NCBI GenBank assembly: GCA_038238245.1
Contig: JBBRXX010000020.1
Coordinates: 1 to 64,000, forward strand
Length of the DNA: 64,000 nt
Direction of reading: 5' to 3'
Source: DASQHW01 sp038238245
GTDB lineage: Bacteria > Actinomycetota > Acidimicrobiia > IMCC26256 > PALSA-610
The translations under genes and the position numbers were made by a program. The notes below the pieces were generated by a model. That model was not told where the DNA came from, searched no databases, and was given only the letters and a program-made list of their open reading frames with translations. Shown here one piece after another: positions 9,401 through 17,577 of this stretch; the first letter of the stretch is position 1, and each line of letters starts with the position of its first letter.

Positions 9401-9766
9401 GACCTGGCAGGACGTGGTCGCGCAGTCGATCGAGTGTTGGGAGGTGCCGATGCGCCGGTGCAACGAGAGCGCCGTCTCTCCCGCGCCGGTCGCGTCGAGC
9501 GAGAGCGTCGCGCTGGATCCGCACGTCGTGTCATCGGCGTCACACTGCTCGACGATCATGTACGCGCTTGCGGGACCTCCCGACATCGAGACCGTGACGG
9601 CGGTGCCCGGCGCGAAGGGACCCTTCTCCGCGATGGTGATCGTGAACGCGCCGGGCGGGCTCTGGGCAGTGACCGCATCCGATGCCGGTACCGCGTGCGC
9701 GGATGCCGCCACGACGCCGAGCAGCGAAGCGATGAGCAGAAGAGACATGACCAGGCGCGCCCGCAT
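6473..9766 (-). CDS. Secreted serine hydrolase with neocarzinostatin-like repeats
   Basis: Exported protein of 1097 residues. Residues 1-26 form a signal peptide (hydrophobic core MSLLLIASLL, ending AHA). Residues about 35-590 hold roughly five tandem modules of about 110 residues, each with phrases like LPDRASVPVLGRGFDP and paired cysteines, matching the neocarzinostatin-type beta-sandwich. Residues about 600-885 form a class C beta-lactamase/esterase-type hydrolase with SVSK (Ser648, Lys651) and a QYSTGD segment at the YxN position. After that come a cadherin/Ig-like module (VLANDHGGG, DTFRYLVC) and a C-terminal beta domain. The hydrolase substrate is unknown; wall peptide, ester or lactone are possible. 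It probably shares a transcript with the phosphopantetheinyl transferase. Confidence 0.85.
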   Translation of the reverse strand: MRARLVMSLLLIASLLGVVAASAHAVPASDAVTAQSPPGAFTITIAEKGPFAPGTAVTVSMSGGPASAYMIVEQCDADDTTCGSSATLSLDATGAGETALSLHRRIGTSQHSIDCATTSCQVTARSVEGQASASIPIRIDGNAPIIRPVLQVQGPSPLPDRASVPVLGRGFDPSSSIPLRECVGTDTTSCPGVDIGNAFTDSGGNFETTALLRRVVAGVDCAERVNRCRLWAIPYGNVDHIVGVGLTFDSSTPPVFPRATVAPATKLRHQQSVAVAGTNFFPSTFGQIAQCVAAGQPDERCRYLSDVTTDPAGAFTTRVAVARRVGLTDCAVAACVVRVSVYPIDQVDVAISFDPSLPPPPVPAVAVNPHVGLVDRQVVDVEIRGADADSGVYMQLCRADLSACRGNVSQTVSGPVVVIPMALPRVLAPNVDCAVVHCVLYVQLYGADSYELKVPVGFDPNAPLAGSATIHVLPGRGLWDRERVEVRGERLDPGDSLSVRQCISATAGNAGCSAPQAMQVDSSGRLSGRFTVRRVLDLPNGARDCVAVTCFLVVDGDPPTALALAFDPHGPVSRSDLPPQLKCVAWPTHGWPTGALPTGVDKAAVEAAGAQMVGPNKGDSVVVIHSGRLVYEKYADAVTADTVLPSFSVSKSFTSTMIGLLVDDGKLALDGRAPINAWSAPTDPRRAITLRNILNMSSGLQWNENYSDAQSDVLQMVAAGDESSYVIAKPLDAKPGSRWQYSTGDTAVLGRIIGDTAHVSGEAYRAYLHKRLFDPLGINPVIAGLDAAGRWQAGYQTNTTTRNFAKLGLLYLRDGVWENKQFLSSSWVDFVRTPSPAYSGYGGQFWLDGDGSFRMVGLFGQSVHIIPELDLVIAINNGGSDFPMVEAFRNAQASSCGAAPAAVNDVASVRALGAVGIDVLANDHGGGAGLAPTTLTISKAATHGTTQVVGNRIRYHSEGGFTGRDTFRYLVCTNDRRRCVEATVTVNVLPLPFTWRPPVRNHRVNTRSPGHSVLIRFRTPAGKTAVTAVTSVAVDCRSGNTLGAHEPVKAQLHAKPRRGVVSFRWSPTPTWTGCRDLEVALADGKIHTAHFRWRTRR

Positions 9767-9836
9767 GATCGCAGTCTTCCAGGCGCGCGTCTCCGGGCAA
9801 AGTCCCGGCGGCGCGCGGCTTACGGCGTGCGCGCGT

Positions 9837-9923
9837 TCATTGCTTGCGGTGGAGGGCAGTCCGCCGGGTGACCAGTGCCGCGGCGCAAAGCAGCAGAGCT
9901 ATGAGGAGGACGATCACCATCAT
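9837..9923 (-). CDS. Possible 28-residue membrane peptide
   Basis: Short frame encoding one hydrophobic helix (VIVLLIALLLCAAALV) followed by a basic tail (RRTALHRKQ), the usual inside-positive pattern of a single-span micropeptide. GGAG lies about 12 bases before the first ATG. It lies in the 243-base gap between the flavoprotein and hydrolase genes on the same strand. No family is recognised; the hydrophobic run could be chance, so confidence is low. Confidence 0.3.
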   Translation of the reverse strand: MMVIVLLIALLLCAAALVTRRTALHRKQ

Positions 9924-10009
9924 CGAAGCCACATCTCCAGAGAGTCTCGGCAACATCCGCTGTTGCCCGAGAAGGAAAATCCTAGCAATTAACTTCTAGA
10001 ATAGACCAT

Positions 10010-11224
10010 CTAGAGAGCCGTCCGGATGCGCCGCCTTTTCCTGCTGTACAGCGTGCGCGCCTTGGGGCCGAGGCGCCGTCGCAGGCTTCGCAAGATCCCG
10101 ACCTTGTCCACGATGGTGTAGAGCCGGTAGTAGGCCTTCGGAGAGAGGCGGACGAGCATCGGGTCACGCCGTGCCCTGAGCACGACAAAGAGCGCGGGCG
10201 CCGAAAGGTGCACGTAGCGCTCCGCATCTTCGAACCACTCCCGGCTGTAACGGGCCTCGTGTTGCGGCCGAGCAATTGCGGCGCAGCGAGTCTTCTCGTA
10301 TGCAGGGAATGCCACCTCGGGCGCGCCGTGGCGTTGCACCTCTGTGGCGAGGGCAATGGCGTCCTGAAACGCCAGACGCATGCCGGAGCCGATCGAGAAG
10401 TGCGTCGTGTGCGCCGCGTCTCCCATGAGGACCGTCTGCTGCGAATACCACCGTGCATTTGTCACGGTGCGGAAGTTGAGCCAGGGGAGCGCTGCATCGT
10501 CACTCCCGCCGATCAGCGGCTCGCCCTGGAGCTGCTTCGCGAAGATTCCTTCCAGAAGCTGCAGGCTCTCGACGGCGGAGCGCGTGTCGAACCCGAGGTC
10601 CTTCCAGGTCTCGGGCGAGCACTCGACGATGCAGGTGCTCGTCTGCGCGTCGAACGCATACGCGTGAAACCAGATCCAACCCGAGTCGGTCTTCACGAAG
10701 GCAAACGTGAACGCGTCGAAGACCTTGGTCGTGCCGAGCCAGACGTACTTGTTCCGACCGACGCCGACCTTGGTCTCGAACTGATCCTGCGCGGCTCGCC
10801 GCAGGACGCTGTTGGCGCCATCACACGCCACGACGATGTCGGCGTCCGGCACGTCGCACGGGCTCGTGATCTCGTGATCGAACCGGATGTCGACACCGAG
10901 CGCCGTCGCCCGCTCGGTCAATATGGCGAGCACCTGCGAGCGGGCGATGCCGTATCCGCATCCGTCCTGCTCGGCGCGATCGTCCTCCAGGAAGAGGACC
11001 TGGCCGTTCCACCGGAATGCCTGCTCGACGATACGCCGGGCCGTCTCCGCGTCGTTGTCACGCAGGTCTGCGAGCAGGTCGTCCCAGAAGACGACGCCCC
11101 ATCCGCCCGCGCGTCCGGAGGGTTTGCGTTCCAGAACGACGACCTCGTGAGCCGGGTCGGACTTCTTCATCAAGATCGCGAAGAAAAGGCCCGCGGGGCC
11201 TCCCCCGACGCACACGATCCGCAT
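10010..11224 (-). CDS. FAD-dependent monooxygenase, salicylyl-CoA hydroxylase-like
   Basis: Single-component flavin hydroxylase of 404 residues. It has an N-terminal Rossmann motif (VCVGGGPAGLFFAILMKK), the GWGVVF segment typical of the salicylyl-CoA 5-hydroxylase/anthraniloyl-CoA monooxygenase and VioD branch, and the second FAD motif VLMGDAAHTTHFSIGSGM. The ATG giving MRIVCVGGG is chosen because GGAGAGGG precedes it by 6-7 bases and the dinucleotide motif then begins at residue 6; an upstream in-frame ATG at 11278 would add 18 unlikely residues. NAD(P)H-dependent aromatic hydroxylation of a thioester-linked substrate is inferred from the family. It lies beside the NRPS locus but could be independent. 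Confidence 0.85.
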   Translation of the reverse strand: MRIVCVGGGPAGLFFAILMKKSDPAHEVVVLERKPSGRAGGWGVVFWDDLLADLRDNDAETARRIVEQAFRWNGQVLFLEDDRAEQDGCGYGIARSQVLAILTERATALGVDIRFDHEITSPCDVPDADIVVACDGANSVLRRAAQDQFETKVGVGRNKYVWLGTTKVFDAFTFAFVKTDSGWIWFHAYAFDAQTSTCIVECSPETWKDLGFDTRSAVESLQLLEGIFAKQLQGEPLIGGSDDAALPWLNFRTVTNARWYSQQTVLMGDAAHTTHFSIGSGMRLAFQDAIALATEVQRHGAPEVAFPAYEKTRCAAIARPQHEARYSREWFEDAERYVHLSAPALFVVLRARRDPMLVRLSPKAYYRLYTIVDKVGILRSLRRRLGPKARTLYSRKRRRIRTAL

Positions 11225-11692
11225 CCCAACCCTCTCCCCAGGTCCCGCAGGCTTCGCTCGACCGGCCGCCGAGTGCATGCCTCATGCGTGTCGTTTTCAT
11301 GTTGTGGCCGCCGGCGCGTCGCCGCTCGTCTCAGACGTTGCGACGACGCACCCCGGCGTGCGCACTCAACATGTCATGCCGTGTGCACGGTGACCAGTGG
11401 CAATACCAAGCAGGTTTGCCACATGCCGCTCGTACTGCGCTTCCAGTCGTGCTTCAGACAATACGTGCGGGCGGGACGCGACGGCCGAAGCGGCAATATC
11501 TCTCAGATCGTCGCGGGTCGGGATGGGCGTCGGGGCGAGATCGATCGCGTGTCGAGGCGTTGCGCGCGCCGAGGCCGAGGCGCGTGAAGTGCTGCATCAC
11601 GAAACTGCTTACAACGCTCGCGGCGGCCGGTTGCCGTGACGCCCTGACTTCTGGAACCTCCGGGTCTCGGGCGGTGTATGCAAAGGAACGAC
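11225..11692. other. 468-base gap, no confirmed gene
   Basis: Divergent region between the flavoprotein (minus) and the ECF sigma gene (plus), so it should hold both promoters. On the minus strand 11366-11596 is open and reads like protein (for example RDDLRDIAASAVASR then LEAQYERHVANLLGI), but an upstream in-frame TGA and the absence of any ATG or GTG near its start argue against an intact gene; it may be a decayed remnant. No repeat or RNA gene is seen. Confidence 0.4.
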
Positions 11693-12238
11693 ATGGATCG
11701 GATGAGCGACGCGGAGCTCGTCATCGGCGCCCGGCAGGGCGATGTCGACGCGTTCACCATCCTGGTCGGCCGCTATCGCCAGCCCGCGTTGCGCTTCGCC
11801 TACGGCATCGCCGGCAATGAAGCAGAGGATGCAGTGCAGGATGCGTTCGTCAAGGCGTTCCGCAACCTCGGGGGCTTCCGGTCGGAAGCGGCGTTCAAAC
11901 CCTGGTTGTTCACGATCATCGCCAACGAGGCACGCAACCGCCGCCGGTCGATGTCGCGCCGCACCAAGCTCGAGCTGCGCGTCGGTGAGCTCGTACCGCC
12001 GACAGGCGCCGGCGCCGACGAGGCGGCGGTAGCCCAAGATCAACGTCGACGTCTCGTGGAGGCAGTTTCGGGCCTGCCAGACCGCTATCGCGAAGTGGTT
12101 GCCCTGCGCTACTTCGCGGCCCTCAGCGAGAGTGAGACCGCGGCAGTGTTGTCGTGCCCGTTGGGAACCGCGAAGTCTCGACTGTCGCGCGCGCTCGACC
12201 TCCTCCGGGTCACGCTCGACGAGGAGGTGACCCTGTGA
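11693..12238 (+). CDS. ECF (sigma-70 family) RNA polymerase sigma factor
   Basis: Extracytoplasmic-function sigma factor of 181 residues. Region 2 is at about 10-85 (YGIAGNEAEDAVQDAFVKAF, then WLFTIIANEARNRRR) and region 4 at about 125-178 (GLPDRYREVVALRYFAALSE, GTAKSRLSRALDLL). The ATG at 11693 is preferred over the one at 11678 because AAAGGA lies 5 bases before it. The next gene starts inside its stop (GTGA) and encodes a membrane protein, the usual sigma/anti-sigma arrangement. It would direct RNA polymerase to a small stress or envelope regulon; the signal is unknown. Confidence 0.93.
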   Translation: MDRMSDAELVIGARQGDVDAFTILVGRYRQPALRFAYGIAGNEAEDAVQDAFVKAFRNLGGFRSEAAFKPWLFTIIANEARNRRRSMSRRTKLELRVGELVPPTGAGADEAAVAQDQRRRLVEAVSGLPDRYREVVALRYFAALSESETAAVLSCPLGTAKSRLSRALDLLRVTLDEEVTL

Positions 12239-12993
12239 TCGATCTCGAGGCCGCGCTCGTCGATCTGGCCGGGCATCTCGATCACCCCGCCGGCGAGCAG
12301 CTCGCGGTCGACGTGCGGCGCAGAATCGCCGCGCCGACGCACACGCGGGAGCGTCGGAGCAATCGGACGCGGGTGCTCCTCGCGCTCGCTGCAGTGTTCG
12401 TGCTGATTGCAGTCGCGGTCGTTGCCATCCCCCCGTCCCGCGAGGCGATCGCGGACTGGCTGGGCATCGGCGCGGTCGACATTCGCCGCTCGGAACAGCC
12501 GCCGGCCGGCAGGACAGGCGGAAACCCGGTGCCGGGTCGACCGGGGTCGCCGCGCGAGCGAGACGCACTCGCGCGCCTGGCCGCGGCGCGAGGGAAGGTG
12601 CACTTCGCGATCGCGACGCCTCCCGACGCTTCCGTCGGCGCGCTCTTCGACGTCGAGGTCGACAACAGACCGAAGGGCGGCCTCGTCGCGCTTGCGTACG
12701 AACGATTCACACTCGTCGAGATCGCGTCCCTGCCGAACGAGCCACCGCAGGTCAGGAAGTCGATGGGGCCGGCGACGCGCGTCGAACCATCGACGGTGCA
12801 CGGCCGAGAGGCCGCTTGGATCGTCGGTGGAACCCACGAGATCGGCTATATCGATCGGTCCGGCGACTTGCAGCTCGACACCGTGCGCCGGTCGGGTCCG
12901 GTGCTGCTGTGGGAGCGCGGCGGCGTGACGTATCGCATCGAAGGAATTGCCATGTTGTCCCAGGCTCGGACAATCGCCGAGTCGCTTCGCTGA
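12235..12993 (+). CDS. Membrane-anchored putative anti-sigma partner
   Basis: Protein of 252 residues starting with GTG overlapping the sigma stop codon. Residues 1-45 are cytoplasmic (sigma-binding candidate), about 46-65 form one membrane helix (LLALAAVFVLIAVAVVAI), followed by the segment PPSREAIADWLGIGAV and an extracytoplasmic domain of about 180 residues. It has no zinc-binding HxxxCxxC signature, so it is not a classical ZAS-type anti-sigma factor. The role as sensor and inhibitor of the coupled sigma factor is inferred from topology and coupling only. Confidence 0.75.
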   Translation: MIDLEAALVDLAGHLDHPAGEQLAVDVRRRIAAPTHTRERRSNRTRVLLALAAVFVLIAVAVVAIPPSREAIADWLGIGAVDIRRSEQPPAGRTGGNPVPGRPGSPRERDALARLAAARGKVHFAIATPPDASVGALFDVEVDNRPKGGLVALAYERFTLVEIASLPNEPPQVRKSMGPATRVEPSTVHGREAAWIVGGTHEIGYIDRSGDLQLDTVRRSGPVLLWERGGVTYRIEGIAMLSQARTIAESLR

Positions 12994-13132
12994 CGCTTCG
13001 ATCTCGAATATTGCACCGAGTCCAGGTCTGCAATTTTCCGCTATCGCGCGGGTTGCGAGCCTGGCGGCTATGGCGGGCGCTGGCGTACGGTGCGAGGCGC
13101 CGCGTGCATGGCGAAACGAGGGGGCTGCGGGG

Positions 13133-13657
13133 ATGGCGATCGTATACAAGACGACGGGGGCCGAGAAGCTCGACCACTACTACAGCGGCATTCCGGAGCC
13201 GCTGGCTGACGCGCTCCGGAAGGGCCGGCAATTGATGACCAACAACCCGGCCCGCCTTTCGGACGCCGCGAGGCCGCTCGAGAACGACGGCAAGCTCCCG
13301 CCGAGGAGCGCCGATGATCTCGACAAGTACTGGCTCGGCGGCGCCCAGGGCGCGGCCAAGGAGCGGCTGATTCGCCGCGCCTACGAGCAGGCGATCGAGC
13401 TCGCGAACACGACTGACAAACCCATCGAGACCTTCATGATTGCCGGCGCCAGCAACAACTTCGAGGTGCACATCTCGGAGGGGAAGTACGCGGTCACGGT
13501 CTTCATGTTCGTCACCGAAGACCGCGCCTACGGCTCGTCTCGCGCCGGCTCGCGGAGTTGGGTGGTCCGTGTCGGCGGCCCGGGCGAGCTCCCGAAGTCC
13601 CAGCACCTCGATCTCGAGGACCCGCCGGTGGTGAAGTCACAGGTGAGCGGCGCGTAA
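13133..13657 (+). CDS. Hypothetical protein, 174 residues
   Basis: Soluble protein starting MAIVYKTTGAEKLDHYYSGI. It has a mixed helical first half with repeated acidic and basic pairs and a beta-rich second half (NNFEVHISEGKYAVTVFMFV, RSWVVRVGG). No signal peptide, membrane helix or known motif is visible and I do not recognise a family. The ATG at 13133 is chosen because the upstream extension of the frame is Ala/Arg-rich and unlike protein. It is preceded by a 139-base gap and followed convergently by the cyclase-AAA gene. Confidence 0.65.
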   Translation: MAIVYKTTGAEKLDHYYSGIPEPLADALRKGRQLMTNNPARLSDAARPLENDGKLPPRSADDLDKYWLGGAQGAAKERLIRRAYEQAIELANTTDKPIETFMIAGASNNFEVHISEGKYAVTVFMFVTEDRAYGSSRAGSRSWVVRVGGPGELPKSQHLDLEDPPVVKSQVSGA

Positions 13658-13686
13658 ACGATCCACGAACCGAGACGGGGACGCCA

Positions 13687-16600
13687 TCACCGGGCGCGCA
13701 GCTCCTCGGCTTGTGCGCACAGCCGGCGCATCCCGAGCCGGGACGACTGCCCCACGACATCGCTGAGGAGCGCACGTGCGGCGCGATCGTCGCCTGCGCG
13801 ACCGCGAGCGCGCAGGAATCGCGCCTGCCAGTAGCGCGTTCTCGGGAGGAGCGCGTGGCCGCGAATGCGTGCTTCGAGCGACAACGCCCGCGCGAAGTGC
13901 GCGTCGGCGGCGTCCCACTCTTCGAGCACGGTGCTGAGCATCCCGAGGAACCGGTCGGCGGCACCGACACAGGGAAGTCCGGTGGCCTCGGCCGCGATCC
14001 GGCCCGCGTACGGCCGCAGTTGGTCGTAGAGCGCGGCGGCATGCGCGCGCGAACCGCAACTCACGGCAACCTCGGCGAGCATCGCGAGCGCCGGACCGCG
14101 CGCCCCCTCGCTCTCGCGGGAATGGAAGTCCTTCGCGCCGAGCATGTCGAGGTTGCCGAGCGCGACCTGCTCGCCGCCGGATTCCAGCAGCGCGAGTGAG
14201 AGGAGAGCCCAGGCATAGAGGACGTCCACCTCGGGCGCGACGCCTTGGCCCGTTCCCCCGAGGTCGGGAAGGCGACCCTCCTCGCGTAAGAGATGAAAGG
14301 TCTGGATCCTGTACATCCCTGCGGCGCCGCGGTACGCACGGGCGTATCCGCGGAGCTCCTGCTCACAGGCGCGCACGTCGTCGAATCGTCCCTCGATGAG
14401 CGCCTGGGTGACTCGCCACTGCGCGGCGTAGACGTGCGCGGGCAGCCATCGCCGTTCGCCACCGATCTGCGCGAGCTTCGCGATCGTGGAGGTGAATGCC
14501 TCGGCGTCGCCGAGCTCCAGTTGCGTGCCCGCCAGGAGCCGTAGCCCGAAGGCCGCCGCCCGCGCACTCGCCTGCTCGCCGAGGTTCACCAACTCTTCGG
14601 CCAACGCGACCCGTTCCGGGAGGTCGCCGGGTGCCTCGAGGCTCACCCCGAGGACGAACAATGCGTCGGCGAGGGTCACCGGATCACCGCTGCTGCGTGC
14701 GAGCGCGGCGGCGGCGCGCGCGAGGGCTCGTGCATCGCGCCCGTGGACCTGATTGGTCGCGTACTTGAACGCCTCGAACGCCAGCAATCGAGCCCGGAGC
14801 GCGGGATCACTCTCGCCGAGCACGACCCGTACTTCATCGAACACACGCGTGACCTCGTCGGGGAACGCCGCGACGCAGTGCACGGGCTCGACGAACACCG
14901 CGACGGCTCGCCCGAATTGCGCGGCCGAGCCGTCGGTGCGGGCGGCGTCGACGGCCCGCAGCGCGGTCTCCACGCCGGCCCGTTCGTCGACGTACACGAG
15001 CGCGCTCGCCACGTCGGTGAGCAACTCCACGCGCGAGCTCTTGTCGTGCGGCTCGTACTGATCGGCGAGATGAAGCGCGCGCTCGAAATGGGCGGCGGCG
15101 TCCTCGAACGCGAGGTCGGCGAGCGCGTCGCGCCCTGCCTGTGTCGTGTACTCGATCGCCTTGCGCGCACCCACGAGTGGCACGGCGTGTGTGAAATGCA
15201 GCGCGACCTCCGCGGCCGGATACGAGGGTCGTTCCGCTTCCTCCATGGCGGCACCCGTCCGGGCATGGAGCTGGGCGCGGCGGGCGGTCCCGCGGACGAC
15301 GTTCAGGGTCTGGCGAATGAGCCCGTGCGAGAACGTGTAGCGGCCCATGCGAACCGGGTCCGGCTGCACGATGCCGGCGTCCGTCGCCTGGTCCAGCGCC
15401 TCGAGCACGTGCGCCGTGGACTGGTCCGCGGCGCGCGCGAGGAGTCCGACGTCGAAGTCGCGGCCGATGACCGCCGCGAGTGCCAAGACCTCGTTCACGG
15501 CGTTCGGCAGCCGGCGCAGACGGCGCGCCACGACCTCGCGCACGCCGTCGGGCAGGTCGAGCTCGCCGAAGTCGATCGGACGTGCGCCTCCCGACTCGAT
15601 CCGCGACAACTCGTCCGTCTCGCTCAGGTGCCGCAACAACTCCTCGAGGAAGAACGGGTTCCCGTCGGTCTCGCGATGGAGCGCGGTCACCAGGGGTCGG
15701 GCGACCTCACGTCCCGCGAGTCCCTCGAGAAGCTCGCCGCTCTCCCCCTCGGAGAGTCCGGTGAGCGTGATCCGCGCGACATCCGGGACGCGCCGGAGGT
15801 CGGCCAGCACGTCGGAGAAGGCGTCGTCCGGCTCGAGATCGATGTTGCGATAGCACGCGAGGACCAGGAGCGCAGTGCGGGGCGCATACCGAATGAGATG
15901 CCGGAGCAGGAGCAAGGTCGGCTTGTCCGCCCAGTGCAGGTCGTCGAGGACCAGCAGCGTCGGCTGGGTGGCGGTGATGCCCGTCAGCAACGTCGTGAGC
16001 GCTTCGAAGAAGCGGTACCGCTCGGCCTCGGCGTCTCCCGACACCAAGAGCGTCGGTGCGGGCAGCCGGGCCAGGAGCTCGGGAAAGACGCGGGCAAGAT
16101 CCGGTTCCAAGCCGTGTAGTCGCTCGCGGAGCGCCGAGGGCGAGTAGGCGCTGATGCAAGGCCGCAATGCCTCGACGAACGGCTGGTACGGAACGATCGC
16201 TTCCTCGTCGCACCGGCCGTAGAGCACCGCGCCCCGTTGGGCATACACGCGCCGCGACAGCTCGTGGGAAAGACGCGTCTTGCCGATGCCGGGCTCTCCG
16301 CCCACGAGCACGATCTGCCGCACTCCGGCCCGGGCTTGCTCCCACGCGCTCGCCAGGTGCTCGAGCTCCGGCGCGCGTCCCGCGAGGTGCTCGTCACCAC
16401 GCCCGAATGACGGGCCGGGAAGGACGAGGTCGCCGGGGAACGCGTCCAGAGACTGCAGCGGTGGGAACTCTGACGGCACACCCGCGATCGCGAGCTCGTA
16501 CACCCGCTCGGGACGCGTGATCCCGCGCAGTCGATGCTCGCCAAGATCCAACAACGAGAGATCGTCCGGAAGCACGTTGCGCACGAGCTCGGCGCTCACA

Positions 16601-17001
16601 TGGGACAGCACGACCTGGCCCCCGTGCGCGGCTCCCATCAGTCGACTCGCGCGGTTGAGGGCGGCGCCGAAGTAGTCGCCGTCGCGCTGCTCGGCGGTTC
16701 CCGTGTGTATCCCTACGCGAGCGCGCAGCGGGCCGGTCGCACCCCACACCTCGGACAAGAACGCGCGTACCGCGTCGGTGGCGGCCACGACCGCGTCGAT
16801 CGCTTCCGTGAACACCGCGTAGACGCCGTCACCGGTCGACTTGACGACGTAGCCGTCTTTCGCCTCGATCGCCTTGCGCAGGATCGCGTCGTGACGCGCC
16901 AATGCGTCGCGCATTGCATCGGGATGCTCTTCCCACAGTCGCGTCGAGCCCTCGAGATCGGTGAAGAGGAACGTCACCATCCCCGAAGGCAGTCCGCTCA
17001 T
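13687..17001 (-). CDS. Class III nucleotide cyclase / AAA ATPase / helical-repeat regulator
   Basis: Large cytoplasmic protein of 1104 residues. The N-terminal class III adenylate/guanylate cyclase domain (about 8-175) keeps both metal Asp residues (FLFTDLEGSTRLW and STGDGVYAVF), the preceding Lys, and the Asn/Arg pair (LNRASRLMG), so it should be active. The AAA_16-type ATPase (about 205-480) has Walker A GEPGIGKTRL and Walker B LLVLDDLHWAD. Residues about 560-1104 are TPR-like helical repeats. There is no C-terminal LuxR helix-turn-helix, unlike LAL regulators with the same ATPase. This architecture is common in actinobacteria; its ligand is unknown. Confidence 0.9.
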   Translation of the reverse strand: MSGLPSGMVTFLFTDLEGSTRLWEEHPDAMRDALARHDAILRKAIEAKDGYVVKSTGDGVYAVFTEAIDAVVAATDAVRAFLSEVWGATGPLRARVGIHTGTAEQRDGDYFGAALNRASRLMGAAHGGQVVLSHVSAELVRNVLPDDLSLLDLGEHRLRGITRPERVYELAIAGVPSEFPPLQSLDAFPGDLVLPGPSFGRGDEHLAGRAPELEHLASAWEQARAGVRQIVLVGGEPGIGKTRLSHELSRRVYAQRGAVLYGRCDEEAIVPYQPFVEALRPCISAYSPSALRERLHGLEPDLARVFPELLARLPAPTLLVSGDAEAERYRFFEALTTLLTGITATQPTLLVLDDLHWADKPTLLLLRHLIRYAPRTALLVLACYRNIDLEPDDAFSDVLADLRRVPDVARITLTGLSEGESGELLEGLAGREVARPLVTALHRETDGNPFFLEELLRHLSETDELSRIESGGARPIDFGELDLPDGVREVVARRLRRLPNAVNEVLALAAVIGRDFDVGLLARAADQSTAHVLEALDQATDAGIVQPDPVRMGRYTFSHGLIRQTLNVVRGTARRAQLHARTGAAMEEAERPSYPAAEVALHFTHAVPLVGARKAIEYTTQAGRDALADLAFEDAAAHFERALHLADQYEPHDKSSRVELLTDVASALVYVDERAGVETALRAVDAARTDGSAAQFGRAVAVFVEPVHCVAAFPDEVTRVFDEVRVVLGESDPALRARLLAFEAFKYATNQVHGRDARALARAAAALARSSGDPVTLADALFVLGVSLEAPGDLPERVALAEELVNLGEQASARAAAFGLRLLAGTQLELGDAEAFTSTIAKLAQIGGERRWLPAHVYAAQWRVTQALIEGRFDDVRACEQELRGYARAYRGAAGMYRIQTFHLLREEGRLPDLGGTGQGVAPEVDVLYAWALLSLALLESGGEQVALGNLDMLGAKDFHSRESEGARGPALAMLAEVAVSCGSRAHAAALYDQLRPYAGRIAAEATGLPCVGAADRFLGMLSTVLEEWDAADAHFARALSLEARIRGHALLPRTRYWQARFLRARGRAGDDRAARALLSDVVGQSSRLGMRRLCAQAEELRAR

Positions 17002-17076
17002 TCACCACCCCTTGTCCCCGCAGGGAGCAAATCTAGCCGCAGCGGTTTCCGCCGCCCCGGAGTTGCGGGAACCACC

Positions 17077-17577
17077 TCAACCGGTTGCGAAAGCCTTGAT
17101 CACCTCCGAGAAGCGCTCGATCGGCCCGGTCTCGGCGAGGTCTGGGAGGCTGACGATCGCGGTCTGCACGCCGGCATCCGCGAGCGAGCGAAAGCGGCCG
17201 ATCTGGTCGGCGACGGTGCCGGCGTTGACAGTCGCCGCGTAGCGCTCCGGGCTCTGTCGGCGCGGCCGTAGCCGTTCGACGGCCGTGTCGACCTCGGATG
17301 CGTCCCGTCCGAGGAGGGTCGTCGAGAGCTGTGTCACCTCGACCGTGCGTGGGTCGCGGTCGAACGCGACGCAGTGCTCGTGGAGCGCGCGGACCTTGCG
17401 CGTCACGACATCGACGTCGCCGATGATGTTGCAGGCGTCTGCGTACTGCGCGGCGAGCCGCAACGTTCGGCGCTCGCCGTTGCCGCCGACGAGGATCGGA
17501 ATTCGGTCTTGGAGCGGGCGCGGGTAGCAAGACGACGTCGTGAGAGATGTCCACCACGAGTGCGAACGGTAGGTCGC
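17077..17577 (-). pseudogene. Remnant of an LLM-class (F420-type) oxidoreductase, C-terminal half
   Basis: The frame encodes the C-terminal part of a luciferase-like F420-dependent oxidoreductase: CYPRPLQDRIPILVGG, then RRTLRLAAQYADACN, and an ending typical of the family (GTVADQIGRFRSLADAGV). The N-terminal half is missing, and no ATG or GTG precedes the conserved part. The frame is open back to the TAA that ends the aminotransferase gene and is in phase with it, so the fragment begins right at that stop. A deletion that joined the aminotransferase to the middle of an oxidoreductase gene explains this best. A TTG inside (17463) could at most yield 128 residues without the flavin-barrel start. 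Confidence 0.75.

Noticed and set aside
7175..9871. Long plus-strand open frame opposite the secreted hydrolase (898 codons)
   Set aside because: Antisense shadow: low-complexity Arg/Ala/Asp-rich sequence, while the minus strand encodes a protein with signal peptide and recognisable domains.
17033..17557. Alternative minus-strand frame with a GTG start across the oxidoreductase remnant
   Set aside because: Its translation is Arg/His-rich and unlike any protein; the neighbouring frame carries the recognisable LLM-class sequence.
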